Origin: Daucus carota subsp. sativus
Taxonomy: Eukaryota; Streptophyta; Magnoliopsida; Apiales; Apiaceae
DNA length: 64,000 bases
Direction: 5' to 3'
NCBI RefSeq assembly: GCF_001625215.2
Contig: NC_030381.2
Span: 4,861,131-4,925,130, forward strand
In this document: piece by piece, positions 24,705 to 41,707 of the stretch
How the letters are laid out: each line of letters starts with the position of its first letter
How positions within the stretch are numbered: the stretch's first letter is position 1
Notes under the pieces: model-generated
Database searches by the model: none
What the model saw: only the letters and a program-made list of their open reading frames with translations
What the model was told of the DNA's origin: nothing
Translations under genes and position numbers: made by a program

Positions 24705-26449
24705 ATGACAACTTTAAGGGTGCTTGTACTATTGTCTTGCATGATCATAGCAAATGCCTACCGAGACAGTTTTTCGCCGGAAAAACAATTTTCCGGCAGC
24801 CACTACGTTCAACAAGTACAAAAGATGCAAGTTTTTAAAGAGTCCTTTGCTCAACTTCAGTCAACATCACCATCACCATCACCAGTGAGTCCAAAAATAT
24901 ATCTTTTTCGATATTTTTTAGTACATTGTTTTACTTTATCATGACATAAATAGTACACGTTGGTACATTTAAGAGTTCGAGCGAGTTAGATAGAAATGGC
25001 CACTTTATTTGCTATGTTCTTTGATGATGATACAGGTAAGTGATCCAAAAGGCTCATCAGGGGTGTATCATGTGACATCTTATGGTGCAGACCCAACTGG
25101 AAAAAATGATAGCACAGACCAAATTCTTAGAGCCGTTTCGGATGCGGTTCGAGATCCGGGGAACGGAAATTTGTATAAGGATATTGTTAATCTTGGCGGT
25201 GTAAGAATCGATCTTGATGGTGGAAACTACAAGATTAGCCGCCCCTTAAGGCTGCCGGTTGCCGGCAGAGGTAACCTCATGGTATATGCTACTTAACAAA
25301 TTCTAGTATCACGTACCAAATGATAATGTGACAGTAGATAAATCTCGTAATTATAATTTTACATAGTCCTCGATAACATCATCATTTGGTACACCATTTG
25401 ATACTATTATTTTTCAGATTTTCTGATTTTGACATTTTCGACAGATACATGGAGGAACATTAACAGCTTCGGAAAATTTTCCGTCAGATGGCTACCTAAT
25501 TGATCTGTCAGATCCATCTTCTTCAGGACTAGAGTACTATTATGAATATGTGACACTAAAAGACCTTATGTTGGACTCAAACTTCAGGGGAGGAGGAATT
25601 CAAGTGATAAAATCACTGAGAACTGGAATTGATAATTGTTACATTACACATTTCAATAGCTTTGGTATTTTTGTCCAAGGCGGCCACGAGACCTACATTC
25701 GGAACTCCTTCTTAGGCCAGCACATCACTGCTGGTGGCGATCCCGGGGAGAGAAGCTTCTCAGGAACAGCAATAAGCCTGAATGGAAACGACAATGCTGT
25801 TACCGATGTGGTGATATTTTCAGCTGCCACTGGAATTCTTTTAACCGGCCAGGCTAATACAATTTCCGGGGTACATTGTTACAACAAGGCCACAGGTTTT
25901 GGTGGTACAGGGATATATCTAAAATTGCCTGGCCTAACTCAAACCAGGATCATAAACTCTTACTTTGATTACACAGGAATTGTCGCGGAAGACCCTGTCC
26001 AACTTCACATTTCCAGTAGTTTCTTCCTAGGCGACGCTTATATTCTCCTGAAATCAATTAATGGAATTGCACGCGGAGTTAACATTGTGGATAACATGTT
26101 CTCCGGGTCTGGTAAAGGAGAAGACATTGTTCAATTGGACGAAAGAAACAGCAAATTTACCAACATTGATCAAGTGATTGTCGACAGGAATAACGCGAGA
26201 GGGATGAATGTTAAGGCAACAGTTGCTATAGGCACAAAAAATGCAAATGATGCGGATGATACATCCTGGACTATTGATCTGAATCAAGCTCTGCTATTTC
26301 CTGATCGTGTAAAAACTGTGCATTATTCGTTGATAGCAGGTGGAGATGCGTTTCCTAATCATGCATTGCGGAATGTTACAGATAACCGAATTGTTGTCCA
26401 GTCGAATGTGCCTGTTCGAGCAAATATTACTGTGATTGTGGATCAGTGA
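24705..26449 (+). CDS. QRT3-like polygalacturonase, copy 1
   Basis: Three exons, 24705-24884, 25036-25281 and 25445-26449, all phase 0, give 476 residues. The N-terminus MTTLRVLVLLSCMIIANA looks like a signal peptide. A Ser-Pro linker (SPSPSP) follows, then YHVTSYGADPTGKNDSTD, the usual opening of pectin-lyase-fold enzymes. GGVRIDLDGGNYKIS and the long parallel-beta repeats come next (FVQGGHETYIRNSFLG, GTAISLNGNDNAVTDVV, GVHCYNKATGFGGTGIYL). This pattern is that of plant polygalacturonase QRT3-like proteins, secreted enzymes acting on pectin in the cell wall; QRT3 itself separates pollen tetrads. The classical GH28 NTD/DD/HG motifs are not obvious, as in other QRT3-like members. A paralogue follows at 29011. 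Confidence 0.88.
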
Positions 26450-26849
26450 TCCAGAAAGATTGCTTGTGTACTATTTATTATTTGTTCTAATTCAACCTGT
26501 ACAGGTAATAATGTTACATGTACTACAGAGATTCAGAAGACGATTAAATTTATGATATAAACTTGCAGACTTATTTCATTCTTTTTGACGAATTATTGTT
26601 ACTTATTAGTGTGTTTAATTATTAAAAAAATTATTTCATCAAAAAGAAATTATAAAAAATCTGTAAACTTTATTACTACAATTTTACAAAGAATATTAGT
26701 TTCCGCTTATCATGTCCAATACAGTTGAAAAAATTGAATGGGCTTGGCCTTGGGCTTTAGTTCAGCCATTGCCAATGGGTCATATCTTGGATCAGTGTTG
26801 GGCTCCAAAAGTGTTTAGATGGGTCCAAACAAAATTAATTACTTTATAC

Positions 26850-27332
26850 TAGGGGTGTAAACAAACCAAACTATTCGTCAGCTACTCGAATTCGGCTCGG
26901 AAAATATTCGAATTTGATTCGGTAATAATCGAGCCGAGCTCGAGCTATTCGAATGTTTTACCGAGCCGAGCTCGAGCTTCAAATTACTCGGCTCGTAAGG
27001 TTCGCGAGCCTTGTCGAACCTCTATTATTTTTTAATTTTTTTATTATAAATATATTTTTACAAATATATTTAATATTTTATTTATAATTTATATATTTAA
27101 TCGAATCGAACTTGAGTCGAACCGATCATATTTTGAATTTTTGTCAATATTTGGTGACTCGATTCGAGCTTTCGAGCCGAACTCGAACCTATCAAACTAT
27201 TTACGAGCCGAGTTTCGAACTTGAAATTAAAAGCTCGATCGAACTCGAGCTCGAGCTCGAGCTCCGAACTTTTCAGTCGAGCTCGAGCCGAGCCTGGCAG
27301 TGTTCAACTCGGTTCGGCTCGTTTACACCCTG
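26850..27332. mobile_element. hAT-type MITE with CGAGCTCGAGC subterminal repeats
   Basis: The left end is TAGGGGTGTAAACAAACC. The right end in reverse complement is CAGGGTGTAAACGAGCC. The 8-base duplication CTTTATAC is present at 26842-26849 and 27333-27340. The arms are rich in GAGCTCGAGC and TTCGGCTCGG repeats. The open frame across its right arm (27112-27453) is produced by those repeats. Confidence 0.85.
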
Positions 27333-27359
27333 CTTTATACTAAACTTTAGTAAGTACTA

Positions 27360-27639
27360 CTCCCTCATCCCACCCATTTATTATCAAATGGGTTGGGTAC
27401 GGAGGTTAAGAAATATAAATAAAATATTGGAAAAGAGAAAGAAGAGTGGGTGAAGTGGTGGGACTCATTGATTTTTAATATATAAAAAGAAGATAGTTGA
27501 GTAAAAGTAGTGTGAAAAGGAAAGAAAAATGGAGAAGTGGTGGAACCCATTGACTATTTTTGGTAAGTTTTGAAATGTAAAGAATTAGATGGGACACCCA
27601 AAAATGAAAGTGTAAACAATATGGAAGGGAGGGAGGGAG
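27360..27639. mobile_element. Stowaway-type MITE
   Basis: Left CTCCCTCATCCCACCCA, right GGGAGGGAGGGAG, with TA on both sides (27358-27359 and 27640-27641). The inner right arm GGGACACCC pairs with the left only loosely. It lies 18 bases beyond the target duplication of the preceding hAT element. Confidence 0.7.
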
Positions 27640-29010
27640 TATATTTCATGAGCTCATGAGAATCATTTTATTTGAATAAAAAGTACAATGGAATCGAATT
27701 ATTATTATTATTATTAAAATAAAAGGGCAAGTCCACGTAGTTTACTTTTTTGGGCAATGCGTAATACGTACATAAAGAAGCTTCACTGGCAACGTGTTTA
27801 GGTAAAAATAGTCCATGACTTTGATTAAAATAACCAAAAGAAACATGAAAAATACTTTTCTTATTTTTTCCTTCTTTTCTCTAACACGCTTTGAAAATTT
27901 AAATCTAACCACAGTTTCAATCTTTTACGCTTCCTTTTCTAGGCCTGGTCCCACCCCCAGCGGATCTTATTTTTCTAATAATAATTAAATATTAGAAATG
28001 AAAAAAAAATTAAGTTAAATATAACTTCATAAGAACATTTAATTGACTAACATATTTTCTAAATATTTATCATCTCCTTTTTTGAAGTCGGTGGAACTAG
28101 GAGAAAATTTGGTAAAGCAAAATATTATAAAGTGAGGGTCGAACTTTACTTTTTACAAATTATATTGTAATCAAATGAGTAATCTGATTCCATTGAAAGG
28201 TATATTTATTTAGTGGACTTGCGATGTTACGAATATATTTTTTTGACAAACATAATGAAATCGGCTTTAATAGTCTCACCATAAAACAAACAAAGCAAAG
28301 TCATTTGCGACCAACGACAGCGTTCAGTCTTTGTACCGACTCCTACATAATTTTAATTTAAGATTTTATTAGAAGATCCCCATTTTATAATACATCAAAT
28401 TTATAATTGGACCACTAAAAGGGCGGTAAAATCAGATGTGATCAACTCGATCTCATTTACTGTGATGAAATCTAAAAACACCTGAAAGTGATTCGATCGT
28501 TTTAAAAGTGATCTGTAACTAAAATTATACTTTCTTATAAACTTTTTTGATTTTTATAATTATATCTAGAAATGACTCGGTCGATTCAATAGTAATATGA
28601 TACTAAAATTTCAATCTGTTAAACTTAGAATTTTCAATTTATTTAATTTTAATTTCCAAAATTGACTCATTAGTAGACACACCGCGAAATTATATAACCC
28701 ATGTCAAGCTAAAAAAATTAATGAATTTATTCGTCAAATTATAAAAATGACAAATAAAATAAGACGGAAGATTACGAGATTACAGTCAGACTGATGTAGA
28801 GTGTTTGTCTACTTATCCACAAACTCATATAAATCGGCTCAAGCACGGTTACACATACAGTTGCACCACTCCAAATATCGAAGCCAGAAGTGCCAAAACC
28901 CAACCAAAATACTCTCTCTATCTCCATCTCCATCTCCCCGTACGTGCATTTCTCAACTCTCTACACCACTCCTTTCACTTGCTGCATTACATTCTTCTCT
29001 TTCCAACACA
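27640..29010. other. Region between the two QRT3-like genes
   Basis: AT-rich with no gene recognised. The last 100 bases before 29011 are pyrimidine-rich (CTCTCTCTATCTCC and similar) and look like a 5' leader. This contrasts with the purine-rich leader of the first paralogue. Confidence 0.5.
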
Positions 29011-31961
29011 ATGACAAATTTTTCTTCTTCAGCCCTGCTCATCACCTTTTTTGTCCTCTTCTTCTTGCAAGATTCTTCATCTTCACCTTTTAAACAGCAG
29101 AAATTCTACAAATTCCAAACGAGATTCCAAGAAAAATTCGTGTCACCTAATCTTGCCCCTGTAACAGCTCCATTGCCCATCCAAGATACACCAAAGGTAA
29201 TCCGTTATCGAAATATATAATATATAATATGATCCTCGTAAACCTTCTCAAACCTCAATGTCGTAGTTTTTTTTGCCGGTATGAAAGAAATTAAATTAAA
29301 TTTTATTGTTTTTTTTTTATTTTTGCAGAGTAGTGGGAGAGTGTTTTTTCCTATCGGGTATGGAGCGGATCCGAGTGGGGCGCAAGATAGCAGTGATGCC
29401 ATACTGAATGCAGTAGCGGATGCACTCATGGTAGAGAATGATGGACACCAGTTGTTGCCTGGAGTGAGTGACTTGGGAGGTGTTATTATTGATTTACAAG
29501 GAGTGAGTTTCAAGATTGGGAAGCCCATTAGGCTTCCACCTGGTGCTGGCAATCTCGTGGTAATTTTACTCTATTCCTTTTCTCTACTTTTGTTTACAGT
29601 AATATTTTAGATAAAATACGGACTATTTATGTCGGTTATTGAACATAGTCACACATCCGTCTTGTATTCGACTGAACATCGGAAGTTCAGGTTCTTGTCT
29701 TCTAGAATATTTGGCGCATTTTGTTACTCTGCTTTTTCTTGTGCTATGAGACGTGTTGTTTTGTGTTGTGATTTACATGGGTAGTGTACTTCTGGTCTTA
29801 GGATTTTCCATGTGAACCTTATCAGCTGTGTCCTGTTGCGTTCGTTAGCAACATTGTCTGATGTTACAATCAGACACTTACTTAGTACTAACAGGTGCTA
29901 AGCCTCTTCAATGCCTTCTTAACAAGTTTTAACTCTAAATTTAAAGAGTATATGAGAAATTAAAACTCCAATGAACTCTGGACAGCTCTTTAAAAAATTT
30001 AAGAGTTTTCATCTCTCTCCTCTCTTATAAAGAACTTCTAGGTGCCATCAACTTATCTTTATTGTATAAAATAATCAGTTATTTCTATTTCTATTTATGT
30101 CTCTCTAATTTTCTCTCCAATTTTTCACTCAAATAATAATATAATATGAATAAAGATCAAGCCTAAAGAGTAGGGTTGGAGTTGTCACGATATTAAATAT
30201 ATTAACTCAATAGGAGATTAGGAGCCACATAATATATTATTTTTTAAAGAAGGATTTAAGAGCCCATCGACCAAGTATTCGATTGTTAAAAATTTATACC
30301 GAGAGGCAGATCGATTTTCATTTTTTTGGGGATAAAAATCGAATGAAAAACAAAGGCATGTGGATGTTCACCACGTGTCAAGTACTGACATGAGCGGCTT
30401 TAGCGCATGGGGCCACCGGAAAAAAGAGTGTAGGTTAGATTGTGTTTATTTACAGAGAAATAGAGGTCGCAGACAGGTTCATTGGATTTCTCGTACATTA
30501 ATGGGGTCTTGCCTCTTTATCTTCAAAAATTAGTTGCACCTTCTTCTACTACTTTCCAACTACTCCTAATTTAACTCTTACTCTGCATTCTCTTTTCCAG
30601 TGAACATGGTAAAATATTACTACTACTCCTTTCGACAGCAGAGGCCTACATAAAATATATTCATGTCTAACATGCAGTAGAGAGGTTATTTCCGTGACAC
30701 TATAAAATAGGGAATTAACCCGAACATGATATGATATGTAATTGATCTGAAATGTAAAATTGAGATTGTTCTCGTAATTATATGATAATAATTAATTCAA
30801 TACAATTATTCTATTTTGTTCGTTTTCTATTTCTGCTAAGCTAGTATTAGTATCATATTTTTGAGTTTCTAAATAAAGTAATGTCGATGATTTGGATATC
30901 AGATTCAAGGAGGAACTTTGCGTGCATCGGATACATTTCCAGGCGATCGACATCTTGTTGAATTATGGTCACCAAGTTCTGTCAAACGTGATACAGACGA
31001 CCTGGAGGACAATGCTCAAACCGGTGGAATATACTATGAGGACATTGTATTTCGGGACATTCTTTTCGACTCCGAATATCGAGGAGGCGGATTGTTGGTG
31101 CTCGACTCGGCTCGAATTCGTGTAACTGACTGTTACTTTCTTCACTTCACAACACAAGGAATTCTTATTCAAAATGGTCATGAGACCTTCATTTCAACTT
31201 GCTTCCTGGGAGAACACCCAACCATTGGAGGCGACAGAGGCGAAAAAGATTTCACAGGCACGGCTATTGATCTCGCGAGCAACGATAATGCAGTCACCGA
31301 TGTCGCCATTTTCTCCGCAGCCATCGGGATCACTCTAAGAGGTCAGGCTAACATAATTACAGGGGTACATTGTTATAACAAAGCTAAGTATTTTGGTGGA
31401 GTTGGAATTCTTGTAAAAGCAGCACAAACAAGACTGGATAATTGTTATCTGGACTTCAATTCGATAGTCATCGAGGACCCTTCTCAAGTTCATGTCATCA
31501 ACGGGTTCTTCCTTGGAGGAGGTAACATTGTTTTAAAATCGATCAGAGGTCGAATATCGGGTTTAACTATCGTCAACAATATGTTCACTGGGAACGAAAA
31601 GAGTACTTGGACGCCTATTGTAAGTCTAGATGGGGCGTTTTCAAGTATCGATCAAGTGGTGATTGATCACAATAATGTTAACGGGATGAGTTTGAGATCA
31701 ACGGTGGGGAAGATGGCGGTTTCTGGCAATGGAACAGAATGGGTTGCGGATTTTTCATCTGTACTGGTGTTTCCTAATCAGATAAACCATGTTCAGTATT
31801 CATTCTATGTTCCTGGGTTTTCTGGGGGGTTTCCGGGACATGTATTGACAAATGTGTCGAATAATATTGTGGTAGTAGGGAGCGAGAAACCGATTAACGG
31901 GGTGGTTTCTGTTGTTGTCGATCAACATAATATGGTCGGGGAGAGGAATTTTTTCATGTAA
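29011..31961 (+). CDS. QRT3-like polygalacturonase, copy 2
   Basis: Exons 29011-29196, 29329-29559 and 30903-31961, all phase 0, give 491 residues. The signal peptide is MTNFSSSALLITFFVLFFLQ. The second exon holds FFPIGYGADPSGAQDSSD and DLGGVIIDLQGVSFKIG. The third holds GILIQNGHETFISTCFLGEH, GTAIDLASNDNAVTDVAIFS and GVHCYNKAKYFGGVGILV. Intron positions and phases are identical to the gene at 24705, so the two are a tandem duplicate pair with clear divergence. Intron 2 is 1343 bases, against 163 in the first copy, because of added AT-rich DNA including a probable MITE-like piece around 29890-30190. Expected to be secreted to the wall; the substrate is inferred from the family only. Confidence 0.88.
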
Positions 31962-32445
31962 AAGACTAGAAATGCCTTCATTTATAACATAAATTTCGAT
32001 ATTTCATATCAAAAGTTTCTGGGCAGCTTCTATGTTCAACAAAGGCAACTGCTGATAATTTCACAAATATAAAGCACTAAAGGATGCTTAAAGAAGAAAT
32101 CATGTAAAGCGATTAATAACTGAACAAGAATCTCGAAAGTTACTAAAGCAAGGAACAGAAATCTGGAGGTCAGTGCATGCTTTGTACTTTACAAACCTTT
32201 CATGTCTATATATTCTGATGCTCTATACAGGAAAGACAACAGATGTACACGTAGAGTTGCAAACAATCGATACTCGGCAGATGCCCTTGAAAGGATTAGC
32301 CATTACATATCAGATATATATCCACAATGACAACCTTCCAACTCACCAAAAACCATCATTTTCAAAACTCACAGAGCAGTACAAACAAATTGCACGTTGC
32401 CTGATATAACTTAAGTGACATCACACAAAAAAAAAATCGACAAAA

Positions 32446-32555
32446 ATGCAGCACATAATTAAGATTTCTCTGCAATACATGTCTATTATATATTATGAAA
32501 ATGCAGCACATAATTAACATTTGTCTGCAATACATGTCTATTATATATTCTGCAT
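32446..32555. repeat. 55-base tandem repeat, two units
   Basis: ATGCAGCACATAATTAA through TGTCTATTATATATT occurs at 32446 and again at 32501 with three or four mismatches. It lies within 300 bases downstream of the cytidylyltransferase stop codon and so probably in its 3' untranslated region. Confidence 0.75.
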
Positions 32556-32724
32556 AATCTGACACAATTTCACAACTTCTGTTATAGTATACACAGCTTT
32601 CCATACCTGTAGCTACAATGCAACAATGCTATGAAGAAGTTCAAGCAGAAACACCATTTGTGCAAGTATGGAGATCAAATCAAAAAATCCAAACGAAATA
32701 TTCCTACCATATCAATACTGCAAC

Positions 32725-37491
<4,767 letters not shown>

Positions 37492-38553
37492 GGTACTAGT
37501 TACTGCTAATGATTTGATAGATTAATGATTCAGACTCAAGTGTGTGTTGTTGTAGTAGTGCTTTTGTATTTCCAAGATCTTGTATTTCCTGTTTGTGTTG
37601 TCCCAAAATACCCCACATTTTTTGTTGTTTTCGAGGTGTGTGAAAGTGAAATTTAAAGGTTTTTTTATATTTTGTGAAATATAATTAATACGGAAAAATG
37701 AAAAAATAATATATTTTTTTTCCAGTATTAATATGTCAAGATAAAAAAAAATCATGTCGATAATTTATCGATGGAATGTGATATCTTCGTCTATTTTTCC
37801 GGTTATCCAAAATTGTTACGGAGTAATTTATTTTTTGATTATAAAATTTAAAAAGCCATCATCAATTTAAAATGGATGAAATAATATTTACATCCTTGAC
37901 TAGCATGGACATGATCTAGATACATTCAAATATTATTAATAAACTAAAATTTTAGTAGTATAGTCATAAGTCATATATATTAATTATAACATATGTTCGT
38001 ACAAATTTTAAGATATGCACTATGCACATATCTTCTCATCGTTTTCAAGTATATATGAAATTGTTTTTTACTCTTGATTACAATTGAATTACAAGAAATT
38101 ATATTAATATGAATTTATTGAAATATAACTAGAATTACATATATTAAATGTGGTTTAATTAAAAAAATTTAAAAACATAATTAATACTCCCTCCGTGCCT
38201 ATTTAGTTGTCCACTCTAAAAAAAAAATTGTACCTAAATAGTTGTCTTATTTAAAATTTCAAAACATTTTTTAACACATTACATAAGATTCGCAGACAAA
38301 TAAAAAGAGCATATTAAAATCACCATTACAAGTAGATATATACTAATTTAAAAAAATGTAAGACTTGCATTTGGTCACAATTGCTATCACTTCTTTACAA
38401 ATTGTTCAATCAACAATTTTGTGTAAATCAGAATATAACTCTCTATATCAGGTGTAAATGTTGTGTTTCAAGACTTGAGAATGCACTAGCAAATTTTGTC
38501 CCATTGTTTCTGCTGCTAGCTGAGACTGAAAAATAGACAATGCGATTGCATAA
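37492..38553. other. Promoter side of CCT and 3' side of the RRM gene
   Basis: AT-rich. A Stowaway left end (CTCCCTCCGTGCCTATTTAG) starts at 38187 after TA, but no matching right end was found, so it is a truncated copy. Nothing else was recognised. Confidence 0.5.
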
Positions 38554-41225
38554 TTATTCGTTCTGTTCCTCACGCCTGGTAGCTGTCATTTTCCCTTCCG
38601 GAGGTCCTGAGGTTATAGGGGGTCTGTAATATGAATGCTTATCAAGCTTTGCTAAATCAACATATATCAGTCTACCATCAACATACTGCCCAAAAAGAAA
38701 AGAAAATTGAGTATCTTGAGCAATGAGAAGTTTAGAATCTTGAAACATGTATAAAATGAATACAAAAAAGTACAACTTTTCGGTCCATGTTTTCCAGAGC
38801 TTGCAAAGCTGCCTCCTGACTACTATATTGAATAAAAGCATACCCTTTCGATCTCTTTCTGACTTCATCCTTGACTATCTTAACTGCTTCAAACAGATAC
38901 AATTGTCAATATTCGCTATTAAACTTTTATATGCTAGCAAAATTAGATGGACACTTACCTTCAGCTATCTCACCAAAGTTTGAAAATTCTTTCTCCAAAC
39001 AACTTTCAGTGGTAGAAAACGATAAATCTGCAAATCATGGTATCAACTACGACTCGCATTTAATCTTTTAACTGACAGCTAAACAAGGAAAAAGGAGATA
39101 TGCACTGCTAATTACATTTAAGAGGTAACTATAGCATACTAATTTGAATGCACTCACGCGATACATGATGCCTTAATAAAGCGACTTTACTGGGCAGTTC
39201 ACCTTTCCTTAAAATATAGGATTTAAAAGCCAAAACAAGGCAAGCCAGACTGGCGGAAATTCCACCCACACTCTGCTATGGATAAGTCACGTGAAACAGG
39301 AAAAGAAATAACAACTTCATTTTCTTTTTTCTCCGATGTCATTCTCCTCAACTCACTCAATGGATGTCTTCAGAAATCGCGACCACTATACACTTTTCTT
39401 TAACCTCCAAATAAGAACAGAGTTCCAAGATTTTAGACCATACCTTCAGTAGCCCCTCAATTAAGAACATTAAGTGGTTGACATTCATTTTTAATGCTTT
39501 CATACCCATAAACTTCAACATACGAAAATATTAAAAAACTGAACTGAGGGATTGTTGCCTGTTAGAAAGGAGCTTGAATGCCAAGAGGTCAACTGATGAG
39601 TCGTTGAATAGGGTTACAAAATAAGCAAGCAGTGAAACCCATAAAAACAGCAATGATTGGGGAGGAAAATGCTAACCACACCAGAGTTTTAGTTGAAGTA
39701 AATTAAGTTCTGAATGGGGCACCAGAGATGACGGAGCAACAAAACTGAAAACTGAGACTCTATGGACTTAAAATGTCAAAATTCACCTAGCTGAAGATTA
39801 TATAGATCATAATGTACAGTGATGCAGGTGTACAAAACACTAAAAGAGTTGACCAGGTAAGATTAAATACTGAGGCTTAAGTTGACAGTCAGTAAAATGG
39901 TGTTAATATATAACTGGGAATAAAGGATTGCAGATATTTTAAATTTGGGCATGTGATCTCCCTCAGAGGAGGAATGATGAGATGGTTGGAGACAACAAAC
40001 TTACACATCACTGTTAAGTTACCAATGGATCAGTAAGAGCCCAGTTTTTCGACAATCTTCAACTTTGTATCCAAATTAATATACATGCACTGGGGTTCAA
40101 CTAGGTTTTGGAGCTCTGTTACAATATTAACTCCCCTGATAGCTTAAGGGTGATCCGGACTTAAGACACATCCGAAAACTAATATGTGCTTGATTGGATT
40201 ATATACATATTTAACATTAACAACTAAGCAATATTCCTAATATCTTCTGCTATTCCTTAAATGTATTTACATTCATTCGCACCAACTGATCAAACAAACT
40301 TCATAATAACATATAGCAATCTTTATCCTAAACGCCTAGTTAGTTACATATGGATAGGATCAAATAAAAACGTTTTTAAGTTACAAACTTACAAAAAAAA
40401 AAATTGAATTTTTTTATTCTCCCAACCTGTTAATCCTTGGTTATAGACAGTGTCTATGTTGAAAATTATTGAAAAAACATCACAATTTTAAAAATAACGA
40501 ATAAATAAATCGTGCATTCAACACATTTATAACTGGGGTTCAACATTGGGTGTAGAACATTAATTATCATTGTGTTGAATATATTTATAGAGATGCTTAA
40601 ACTATACCTTAGAAAAATAAATATTGGTTATATAATACGTTTAACTTAGTCTTTACATTGAAAAATTAGTTTATGTACTTCTCCAACACAATTTTAATCG
40701 ATGTTCAACAAAACATCTTAAAAAAATGTTGAACTCAAGTTATATATGTGTTGAACAAAAAAAGTTTGTAAGTTTGTCTCAGAACCCTCCCCTAGTTACA
40801 TATTGGTACTCATCCAACCAACTACAATTATACAAAAGTACCGATAAATTCATCATTCATCAATACCCCTTATACACTATCAACACATAACAATGGGAAA
40901 ACAACTACCTGATGCAATCACACTGTTCTACTGCATTTTCTTGAATCATGATCCCCACACTAACACAGATGTACTAAACATTATAAGTGTGCACATCCAT
41001 AAAGCTTAAACCCAGTAACAAAAATCAGAACTTTACTGATAATCAAGAACTTAAACACAAAACATATATACAGAAACAGAGGATTGACTTACTTCTGACC
41101 ATGATTTTGCTAGCAAGCGGGAAGTCAAAGAGAGAGGCTTTAAGGGGTTTAACTTTATGAAATTTAGGCTGCCGGGGAGTGCTTATACTACCAAGATTCA
41201 ACCATATGTTTGTTGTTGTAGCCAT
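38554..41225 (-). CDS. RRM RNA-binding protein, probably organelle-targeted
   Basis: Four exons: 41225-41093, 39027-38959, 38883-38777 and 38685-38554, 441 bases, 146 residues. A single RNA-recognition motif runs from IMVRNLSFSTTESCLEKEFS (RNP2 region, spanning the exon 1/2 join) through KRSKGYAFIQYSSQEAALQA (RNP1) to DGRLIYVDLAK. The first 40 residues lack acidic residues until Asp34 and contain Ser, Thr, Arg and Lys. This suggests a transit peptide and a small organelle RRM protein involved in RNA processing. A short C-tail (RPPITSGPPEGKMTATRREE) follows. The donor of intron 3 could also lie three bases later (after GTT), which would add one Val. Intron 1 is 2.1 kb and has no recognised gene inside. 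Confidence 0.82.
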
Positions 41226-41365
41226 GATTTTGTGTACAAAATGAGCAAAAGAGGAAATTTAGGGGTTTAATAACTTTAATTAGGGTTTTGGAAGTGGGTC
41301 GGATCTTTCAGAGTTCGGATGGAGTAGCCTAGGTTGCGTACAGTATTTTTTTTGAGTTGACTGGT

Positions 41366-41572
41366 TGGGCGTTTGGGTGGGTGAGATTAAAGTAATTATT
41401 TATTGTTTAAAATAGAAAAACGAAAATAAAAGTTAGAAATAAGTTAAAATTTAAAACTAATATTTTCAATTAAAGATAATACAAATACGTTAGAACACCA
41501 ATAATATGAATAAGTACTTCTAATTAATAAAATCAGAAATCAGGTTTTAAATCCAAGCCATACACCCAATTG
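41366..41572. mobile_element. Possible MITE with TTGGGCGTTTGGG ends
   Basis: The left end is TTGGGCGTTTGGGTGGGTG. The right end in reverse complement is TTGGGTGTATGGCTTGG. The interior is AT-rich and has no coding frame. The target duplication is not clear. Confidence 0.35.
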
Positions 41573-41597
41573 ATACTGTAAATCATCAATGATCGAA

Positions 41598-41707
41598 CAT
41601 TTTATTTTATTTTTTGCCAAAAAGCTCCCCATTTAAGTATATGTAAACTACCCATTTTATTTTATTTTTTGCCAAAAAGCTACCCATTTAAGTACATGTA
41701 AACTACC
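41598..41707. repeat. 55-base tandem repeat, two units
   Basis: CATTTTATTTTATTTTTTGC through GTAAACTACC is present at 41598 and 41653 with only a few differences. Confidence 0.75.

Noticed and set aside
24478-24748. Long Ser/Leu/Pro-rich open frames on the minus strand
   Set aside because: They come entirely from the GA microsatellite in the leader of the first QRT3-like gene.
25550-26449. The last exon of QRT3-like copy 1 as a stand-alone gene starting at its internal Met
   Set aside because: Upstream sequence in frame continues to a good splice acceptor and matches the paralogue, so it is only the third exon.
27112-27453. 113-codon open frame rich in Glu-Leu repeats
   Set aside because: It spans the CGAGCTCGAGC arm of a hAT MITE and continues into the next element.
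38554-38868. A single 104-codon minus-strand protein
   Set aside because: It mixes a shadow frame of RRM exon 3, an intron, and true exon 4; the spliced model restores the RRM.
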